Source: DASZQY01 sp035548515 (lineage in GTDB: Bacteria > Pseudomonadota > Alphaproteobacteria > Rhizobiales > Kaistiaceae). From it: a DNA stretch of 64,000 nt. A model generated the notes under the pieces. That model was not told the DNA's origin and made no database searches. It was given only the letters and a program-made list of their open reading frames with translations. Shown here one piece after another: positions 59,253 through 64,000 of the stretch (position 1 is its first letter; every line of letters starts with the position of its first letter). Made by a program: the position numbers and the translations under genes. Location of the stretch: the NCBI GenBank assembly GCA_035548515.1, contig DASZSW010000026.1, positions 143,305-207,304 on the forward strand. The letters run 5' to 3'.

Positions 59253-60209
59253 ATGACGCCCGACCCCGCGTATGCCGAGTTGCACGCCGCCCAGCGTCGG
59301 GCTGTGCTCAATTTTGCCCGTGAGCCACGCAATCACAAGGGCAGGGGTATCGTCACCAGCGTCTACGACCGGCAGTTCCCCTCGACATGGGTCCTGCTCT
59401 CCGAACTCGCGCGCCTCAAGGTCGATTTGCCGATCGAGGCGTTCCACGGACCCGGCGAATTGTCCGCCGACAACGCCCGGCTGGTGACTTCGCTTGGTCT
59501 GAACCTGACGCTCCGCGTGCTCACCGATCCCGTGCGCGGCGTGGCGGTGAAACCCATCTCGATCTTCCGCAGTTCGTTTCAGGAGGTGCTGTGGGTCGAT
59601 GCCGACAGCTTCCCGCTGCGCGATCCGTCGTTCCTGTTCGCCGATCCGGACTACACCGCGAAGGGATCGCTGTTCTGGCGGGACGTCAGCGGTGTCGAGC
59701 GCTCCACGCTGTGGCATGCCGGCGCTCCCGTCTGGCCCCTGTTCAACGTACCCGCCAACGACGCCGAGGAATTCGAGAGCGGCCAGCTTCTGATCAACAA
59801 GGAGAAGTGCTGGGCCGAGCTTGGACTCACGCTGCACTTCAATTCCCGTCCCGACGTCTACGGCCGCGTTGTCTTTGGCGACAAGGACATGTTCCGCCTC
59901 GCGTGGCAGAACCTTGCGCATGCCCGCAAGAAGGCGCCGCCGTTCGACGCCTACCTCGCCAAGCCCGAGTTCGTGCCTTACGGCTTCATGCCGTATGGCC
60001 CGTTTCACATGGGCCGACCCAATCCCGTGCACAAATGGGGCGGCGGCACGGTGATGGTGCAGCGTGACCGCGAAGGGGCGCCGCTGTTCGTCCATCGAAA
60101 CATCGACAAGTTCACGCTCGGCGGCGACAATCCGTTCAACGCCGATGTGCCGAACGAGGCCATCTACCACGAGCACATTGCGCGCCTGCGCGAGCTGGTC
60201 GGGCGGTAG
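59253..60209 (+). CDS. MNN1-like (GT71-type) glycosyltransferase
   Basis: This 318-residue protein resembles the alpha-mannosyltransferase family best known from fungi. Motifs are GIVTSVYDRQFPSTWVLLSELARLKVDLPIE, the DxD metal site in LWVDADSFPLRDPSFLFADPDY (about residues 113-134), FWRDVSG, EFESGQLLINKEKCW and VVFGDKDMFRLAWQNLAHA, then GGGTVMVQRD near the end. It has no signal peptide, so it may act in the cytoplasm on a surface glycan. The sugar and acceptor are unknown. It stands divergent from the AlkD-like gene and its stop abuts the next gene's stop. Confidence 0.72.
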   Translation: MTPDPAYAELHAAQRRAVLNFAREPRNHKGRGIVTSVYDRQFPSTWVLLSELARLKVDLPIEAFHGPGELSADNARLVTSLGLNLTLRVLTDPVRGVAVKPISIFRSSFQEVLWVDADSFPLRDPSFLFADPDYTAKGSLFWRDVSGVERSTLWHAGAPVWPLFNVPANDAEEFESGQLLINKEKCWAELGLTLHFNSRPDVYGRVVFGDKDMFRLAWQNLAHARKKAPPFDAYLAKPEFVPYGFMPYGPFHMGRPNPVHKWGGGTVMVQRDREGAPLFVHRNIDKFTLGGDNPFNADVPNEAIYHEHIARLRELVGR

Positions 60210-61082
60210 CTACTTGCGCTCCAGCCGTGCGATCAGGCTGGACGTGTCCCACCGCTTCCCGCCCAGCGCCTGCACCTCGGCGTAGAACTGATCGACCAGG
60301 GCGCCCACCGGCAGTTTGGCGCCGTTGGTGCGCGCCTCATCCAGAGCGATCGCAAGGTCCTTGCGCATCCAGTCGACGGCGAAGCCGAAGTCGAACTTGC
60401 CGGCGTCCATGGTCTTGTAGCGGTTCTCCATCTGCCAGGATTGCGCCGCACCCTTGGAGATCACGCCAACGACCTTCTCGACATCGAGGCCCGCACGCTT
60501 GGCGAAGTGGATGCCCTCCGCCAGTCCCTGCACGACGCCGGCGATGCAGAGCTGGTTGACCATCTTGGTAAGCTGGCCGCTGCCGACCGGTCCCATCAGC
60601 CCCACCATCTTGGCGTAGGCGTCGATCACCGGCTTCGCCTTCTCGAAGGTCGCGGCATCGCCGCCGACCATGACGGTGAGCTGCCCGTTTTCGGCGCCGG
60701 CCTGTCCGCCCGAAACCGGCGCGTCGAGGAACCCGACGCCCTTGTTTCCTGCCGCGTCGGCAAGTTCACGCGCCACCGTCGCCGACGCCGTGGTGTTGTC
60801 GATCAGCGTCGATCCGCGCGCCATGCCGGCGAGCGCGCCGTCCGGTCCGAGCACGACGGAGCCGAGATCGTCGTCATTGCCTACGCAGGTGAACACAAAT
60901 TCCGCCCCCGAGGCCGCAGCTTTCGGGGTCGCCGCGGACTTGCCGCCGTGCCTGGCGACCCAATCGCCCGCCTTTGCGGCGGTGCGGTTGTACACCGTGA
61001 GATCGTGCCCGCCGCGCTTGGCGAGATGTCCGGCCATGGGGAAGCCCATGACACCCAGACCGATGAAAGCGACTTTCGCCAT
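60210..61082 (-). CDS. 3-hydroxyisobutyrate dehydrogenase-type NAD-dependent oxidoreductase
   Basis: This 290-residue beta-hydroxyacid dehydrogenase has the Rossmann motif FIGLGVMGFPMAGHLAKRG at residues 6-24, a substrate-binding DAPVSGGQAGAENGQLTVMVGGD, and the catalytic Lys in VGSGQLTKMVNQLC. The C-terminal helical domain carries FDFGFAVDWMRKDLAIALDEAR. Substrates in this family include 3-hydroxyisobutyrate, tartronate semialdehyde and 2-hydroxyglutarate; this cannot be resolved by eye. It lies 68 bases downstream of the ABC permease genes on the same strand. Confidence 0.87.
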   Translation of the reverse strand: MAKVAFIGLGVMGFPMAGHLAKRGGHDLTVYNRTAAKAGDWVARHGGKSAATPKAAASGAEFVFTCVGNDDDLGSVVLGPDGALAGMARGSTLIDNTTASATVARELADAAGNKGVGFLDAPVSGGQAGAENGQLTVMVGGDAATFEKAKPVIDAYAKMVGLMGPVGSGQLTKMVNQLCIAGVVQGLAEGIHFAKRAGLDVEKVVGVISKGAAQSWQMENRYKTMDAGKFDFGFAVDWMRKDLAIALDEARTNGAKLPVGALVDQFYAEVQALGGKRWDTSSLIARLERK

Positions 61083-61150
61083 GACGACGACATCCTTCTT
61101 GTTTGCGCGGGAAGATTATACGGCAGGCGCGGACGGCGGGGATAACTTCG

Positions 61151-61978
61151 CTAGTGCGGCGCCTGACGCATGTGAAGATGGCGGGTGATGCGCCGCTCCA
61201 GCGCGTTGACGAAGCGGCTGAAGATTTCGACGGAGACGAGATAGAACGCCGCTGCCCAGAAGTAGAACGACAGATCGTACGTCTTGGAGAAAACAAATCG
61301 CGTTTGGCCCATCAGGTCGAGCACGGTGATGATCGATGCGATGGACGACGCCTTGGTGATGAGGATGACCTCGTTGCCGTAAGGCCGGAGCGCGCTGATG
61401 AAGGCCTGCGGGAGCACGACCTTGCGCAGCTCGTTGAAGGCGTGGAGGCCGAGCGCCCGCGCAGCTTCGCGCTGGCCCATCGGCACCGTGCGGATGGCGC
61501 CCGCCAGGATCTCCGCCTGGTACGCGGCCGTGTTCAGCGCAAACGACAGGACGGCGCAATTGAAGGCGTCGCGGAAGAACAGCCACAACCCGACCGCCTT
61601 CAGCTGCGGCGCGAATTGTCCGGCGCCGTAATAGATCAGGAAGATTTGCGCGATGAGCGGCGTGCCGCGGAAGAAGTAGGTGTAGCCAAAGGTGAGCCCC
61701 GCGATCAGCCTGTGCTTCGACAGGCGGCCAGCGGCAATCGGCAGTGACAGGATCGCCCCGAAGAACAGCGATACCACGACCAGCTTCAGCGTCACGCCGA
61801 AGCCCGTCAGGATGCGGCCGCCGTAAGTCGTGAGCCGCTCGCTGTCGATGCTGTCGTAGAACGCGTAGAGGATTCCGGCGAGCACCAGCACCCAGACGCC
61901 GATCATGATCGCGCCCGTGGGTGTCACGTTGGCGAAGCGGCGGTGTCGCGGCGGCGTGGCGGTGAGGACCATGGTCAT
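61151..61978 (-). CDS. Amino acid ABC transporter permease (HisM-like)
   Basis: This 275-residue permease has five to six membrane segments. The EAA loop is REAARALGLHAFNELRKVVLPQAFISALRPYGNEVI (about residues 170-205), and the segment GYTYFFRGTPLIAQIFLIYYG is typical of polar amino acid importers. I chose the internal ATG 61978, which overlaps the upstream permease stop as ATGA; the open frame extends to 62182 but overlaps the other permease completely. It forms the second inner-membrane half of the importer. Confidence 0.88.
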   Translation of the reverse strand: MTMVLTATPPRHRRFANVTPTGAIMIGVWVLVLAGILYAFYDSIDSERLTTYGGRILTGFGVTLKLVVVSLFFGAILSLPIAAGRLSKHRLIAGLTFGYTYFFRGTPLIAQIFLIYYGAGQFAPQLKAVGLWLFFRDAFNCAVLSFALNTAAYQAEILAGAIRTVPMGQREAARALGLHAFNELRKVVLPQAFISALRPYGNEVILITKASSIASIITVLDLMGQTRFVFSKTYDLSFYFWAAAFYLVSVEIFSRFVNALERRITRHLHMRQAPH

Positions 61979-62682
61979 CGGTGCGCTCCCCGCGCCGCCC
62001 ACGCATCGGCGCGATGGATGCCGACCGACGAGATCAGCGAGAAGGCGAGATAGATCATGCAGGCGACGAAGTAGAAGAAGAACGGCTGCTTGGTCGAGCT
62101 GACCGCGATCTGCGTCTCCCGCAACAGGTCGTTCAGCGTGATCGCGGAAACCAGCGCCGTGTCCTTCATCAGGCCGAGCCACAGGTTGGAGAGGCCGGGC
62201 AGGGCGAGGCGGATCAGTTGCGGCAGGATGATGAGGCGCAGCGTCTGCCAGCGGTGCAGGCCCATCGCATGGGCCGCCTCATACTGGCCGTGGGGAATGG
62301 CGCGGAGCGCGGAGAGGAAAACTTCGCTGACGTAGCTTGCCAGCACCACGCCAAGCGCGATCATGCCGGCGACGAACGGGCTGAAATTCAGGCCAACCCC
62401 GAAGGTCGCGTTCGTGAAGGCGGAGAACAGCGACTGCGCGCCGTAGTAGACGACGAACAGGGTCAACAGGTCCGGCATGCTGCGGAACAGCGTCGTGTAG
62501 ATCTGCGCCGAAAGGCGGATCAGCGGATCGCGCGATTGCTTGGCGAGGGCGATGAAGAAGCCTGCGACGAGACCGCCCGGCAATGTGGCGATCGACAGGG
62601 CGATGGTGACGAAGGCGCCCATGGCCAGCTCGTCGCCCCAGCCGTTCGGGCCCCAAGCGAGAAGAGCGATGAGATTTGGCAA
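61975..62682 (-). CDS. Amino acid ABC transporter permease (HisQ-like)
   Basis: This 235-residue permease has about five membrane segments, the conserved YTTLFRSMPDLLTLFVVYYG entry motif (about residues 62-81) and the EAA loop QYEAAHAMGLHRWQTLRLIILPQLIRLALPG. It is co-directional with, and overlaps, the second permease gene, and follows the binding protein gene after an 89-base gap holding a strong hairpin. It belongs to the general polar amino acid (lysine/arginine/ornithine/histidine-type) class. Confidence 0.9.
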   Translation of the reverse strand: MPNLIALLAWGPNGWGDELAMGAFVTIALSIATLPGGLVAGFFIALAKQSRDPLIRLSAQIYTTLFRSMPDLLTLFVVYYGAQSLFSAFTNATFGVGLNFSPFVAGMIALGVVLASYVSEVFLSALRAIPHGQYEAAHAMGLHRWQTLRLIILPQLIRLALPGLSNLWLGLMKDTALVSAITLNDLLRETQIAVSSTKQPFFFYFVACMIYLAFSLISSVGIHRADAWAARGAHR

Positions 62683-62707
62683 GTCGTGTCGCCCGCCGTG
62701 GAAACGA

Positions 62708-62744
62708 GAGCGGCGCGATCCTATGGCGTTGGATCGCGCCGCTC
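62708..62744 (-). terminator. Strong hairpin between binding protein and permease genes
   Basis: A perfect 14-bp stem (62708-62721 with 62731-62744) encloses a 9-base loop. It lies between the binding-protein stop (62772) and the permease start (62682), on the minus-strand transcript. There is no T-run. Hairpins here commonly limit read-through and stabilise the binding-protein mRNA, giving excess binding protein. Confidence 0.75.
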
Positions 62745-62771
62745 GAACCTTACGATGAAAGCTTCAGTCCG

Positions 62772-63557
62772 TCAGCCGCCATAGGCGTCGAACTTGAAGT
62801 ACTTGTCGTTGATTTCCTTGTACTTGCCGCTGGCGCGTACTGCCGCCAGGCCCTTGTTCAGGAGTTCCTTGAGGTCGGTGTCTTCCTTGCGCACGCCGAT
62901 GCCGGCGCCGGCGCCATGGATGGCCGGGTCGGGCTTGATGGTGCCGAGCAGCTTGCAGCAGGCATCGCCATCCGGCGTCGCCAGCCAGTCCGACAGGACG
63001 ATGATGTCGTCCATCGCCGCATCGATACGCCCGGCGGCGAGGTCGAGCTTATAGTCGTCGGCGGTCTTGTAGTACTTGACCTCCGCGCCGGTGTAGACCT
63101 TCTCGGCGTAGGTCGCGTGCGTGGTCGAAGACTGCACGCCGATCGCCTTTCCGGCGAAATTGGCGGGATCGACGCCCGTGATGGTGCTGTCCTTCGGCAC
63201 CGCGATCGCCGGCGGCGTGTTGTAGACCTTGTCGGTGAAGTCGATCGTCTTCATCCGCTCCTCGGTGATCGACATGGACGAAAGGATCGCGTCGATCTTG
63301 TTCGAGGTGAGCGCGGGAATGATGCCGTCCCAATCCTGGTTCTGGAACGTGCAGGTCAGCTTCAGCTCGTCGCAGACCGCCTTGGCGACATCGATGTCGA
63401 ACCCGACGATGTTGCCGGCGGCATCCTGCGACTCGAACGGCGGGTAGGTGGCGTCAGAACCGAAGCGGATGGTCTCCTTGGTCCAGTCCTTGGCGGCGGC
63501 GAGGCTGGTCGCGGCCAGCAGCGCGGCGGCTGCGATCACGAAGCGGTGCAAACGCAT
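62772..63557 (-). CDS. Amino acid ABC transporter substrate-binding protein
   Basis: This 261-residue periplasmic protein has a signal peptide (RFVIAAAALLAATSLAAA) and a type-3 SBP fold. The entry motif is RFGSDATYPPFESQDAAGNIVGFDIDVAKAVCDEL (residues about 30-64), with TFQNQDWDGIIPALTSNKIDAILSSMSITEERMKTIDFTD after it, the classical lysine/arginine/ornithine-binding signature. The C-terminus ends NDKYFKFDAYGG. It leads the importer operon. No ATPase gene was found in the window. Confidence 0.9.
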   Translation of the reverse strand: MRLHRFVIAAAALLAATSLAAAKDWTKETIRFGSDATYPPFESQDAAGNIVGFDIDVAKAVCDELKLTCTFQNQDWDGIIPALTSNKIDAILSSMSITEERMKTIDFTDKVYNTPPAIAVPKDSTITGVDPANFAGKAIGVQSSTTHATYAEKVYTGAEVKYYKTADDYKLDLAAGRIDAAMDDIIVLSDWLATPDGDACCKLLGTIKPDPAIHGAGAGIGVRKEDTDLKELLNKGLAAVRASGKYKEINDKYFKFDAYGG

Positions 63558-63597
63558 GGGGTGACTCTTCTCTCTTTTCTTTCAACGACAGGCGGCA

Positions 63598-63617
63598 CCC
63601 GCGGGGGTTTCCGCGGG
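63598..63617. other. Hairpin in the leader of the binding-protein gene
   Basis: CCCGCGG (63598-63604) and CCGCGGG (63611-63617) form a perfect 7-bp stem with a 6-base loop (GGGTTT on the plus strand), 41 bases upstream of the ATG on the minus strand. It may sit in the 5' untranslated region or mark an upstream terminator. Confidence 0.45.
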
Positions 63618-63639
63618 TTTCGGCCGATATTTCAATCGG

Positions 63640-64000
63640 ATGCCGGCATATCCGCCATATTTCCACCAAGCGGGGATCAGGGCAATGGCAGCATTTGCAC
63701 CGTGCCGTGATCGAGACGCGGCTTCGCCTTCCCGCGATGCGTCTCGCATCCGGGGCTTGGGCATCCGCCCTCGGGACGATCCCGAGGGGTGGCGGGCGCC
63801 TGGCGGGTGCCAAGCGGGCAGTCCGCATCTGTGGGCACCTTCCGGGCGCCCGCCGCGGCCGTTATCGAGACATGACCGGCGCTTCGGTCCTCTTCGCGGC
63901 TAGCTCCTCGACGGGAGCGCCTTCTCCGGCTTCGCCGGCTAGGCCTTAACGCGACGTACCTACAGCCCGACGTGGGCAGGCGGTCGTAGTGCCGCCGGTC
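63640..64000. other. Gene-free, hairpin-dense right edge
   Basis: No convincing protein gene is present; open frames here are short, lack ribosome sites and look like shadows. Perfect or near-perfect stems include GAGACGC with GCGTCTC (63715-63747), CCTCGGGA with TCCCGAGG (about 63769-63787), GGCGGGCGCC with GGCGCCCGCC enclosing GGTGCC/GGCACC (about 63792-63861), GCTCC with GGAGC (about 63902-63917), and CCGGC with GCCGG (about 63926-63938). It may be a structured RNA, a terminator set or part of a dispersed palindromic repeat. I could not match tmRNA, RNase P or SRP RNA. Confidence 0.45.

Noticed and set aside
63695..63949. 84-residue plus-strand open frame at the right edge
   Set aside because: It has no ribosome site, is very rich in Arg, Ala and Gly, and is spread over the hairpin stems, which suggests it is not translated.
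63640..64000. tmRNA, RNase P RNA or SRP RNA at the right edge
   Set aside because: I looked on both strands for conserved blocks such as GAGGAAAGUCC (RNase P), the SRP GGAAGG loop context and a tmRNA tag with tRNA-like ends. None was present.
1..64000. CRISPR arrays, insertion sequences, tRNA or rRNA genes
   Set aside because: I saw no regularly spaced repeats, transposase genes or terminal inverted repeats, and no cloverleaf or rRNA-like sequence in the intergenic gaps, most of which are under 150 bases.

Overview
This is a GC-rich chromosomal segment of an alphaproteobacterium, most likely of the order Hyphomicrobiales (Rhizobiales). Three things point there. A gene transfer agent (GTA) structural cluster runs in the order known from Rhodobacter capsulatus. 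Next to it lies a block ordered feuN-feuP-feuQ, cytochrome c maturation ccmI-E-F-H, degP, a two-component pair, glnE and pleC, an arrangement I recall from Sinorhizobium meliloti. Finally, DivJ/PleC/PdhS-type histidine kinases are present. All family assignments come from reading the sequence; no database search was run.

Region 1 (2-13087, plus strand) is the right-hand part of a GTA cluster. It holds the end of the major capsid protein, head-tail adaptor, stopper, a small extra protein, tail terminator, major tail protein, the g10 and g10.1 assembly proteins, a short tape measure, distal tail (DUF2460), hub (DUF2163), NlpC/P60 peptidase and the large g15 protein. A DUF2793/tail-collar fibre with an internal 85-residue tandem repeat follows, then an unknown protein, a small membrane protein and a holin-like protein. 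Most genes overlap by 1-8 bases. A very stable UUCG hairpin separates the capsid gene from the rest.

Region 2 (13136-29129) is core envelope and regulatory biology: a FeuNPQ-like sensing unit, a glycine-zipper lipoprotein, the ccmIEFH operon, the DegP/HtrA protease, a second OmpR-type two-component pair, glutamine synthetase adenylyltransferase and, convergent to it, PleC.

Region 3 (29235-45113) is metabolic: a LysR regulator divergent from a 59-residue membrane peptide, aminopeptidase N, a LacI-controlled xylose operon (lacI-xylB-xylA plus a TIM-barrel isomerase and a Gfo/Idh oxidoreductase), a bifunctional PutA and an adenine deaminase.

Region 4 (45110-47967, minus strand) is the most intriguing locus. 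Three tightly packed genes encode an unrecognised cysteine-containing protein, a small SET-domain protein methyltransferase and an MFS transporter whose cytoplasmic tail carries a duplicated PEIxFDLSF motif. I infer that they act together; their function is unknown.

Region 5 (48357-63557) holds a CHASE4-GGDEF-EAL protein, a YcaQ-type glycosylase, DusA, a TSUP permease, an aspartic protease with cobS, cobT, a PdhS-like kinase, an Lrp regulator, an AlkD-like protein, an MNN1-like glycosyltransferase, a 3-hydroxyisobutyrate dehydrogenase-type enzyme, and an amino acid ABC importer lacking its ATPase gene. The right edge (63558-64000) has no convincing gene but many strong hairpins. Six of the eight convergent gene pairs overlap by exactly four bases at their stop codons. 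No tRNA, rRNA, CRISPR array or insertion sequence was seen.
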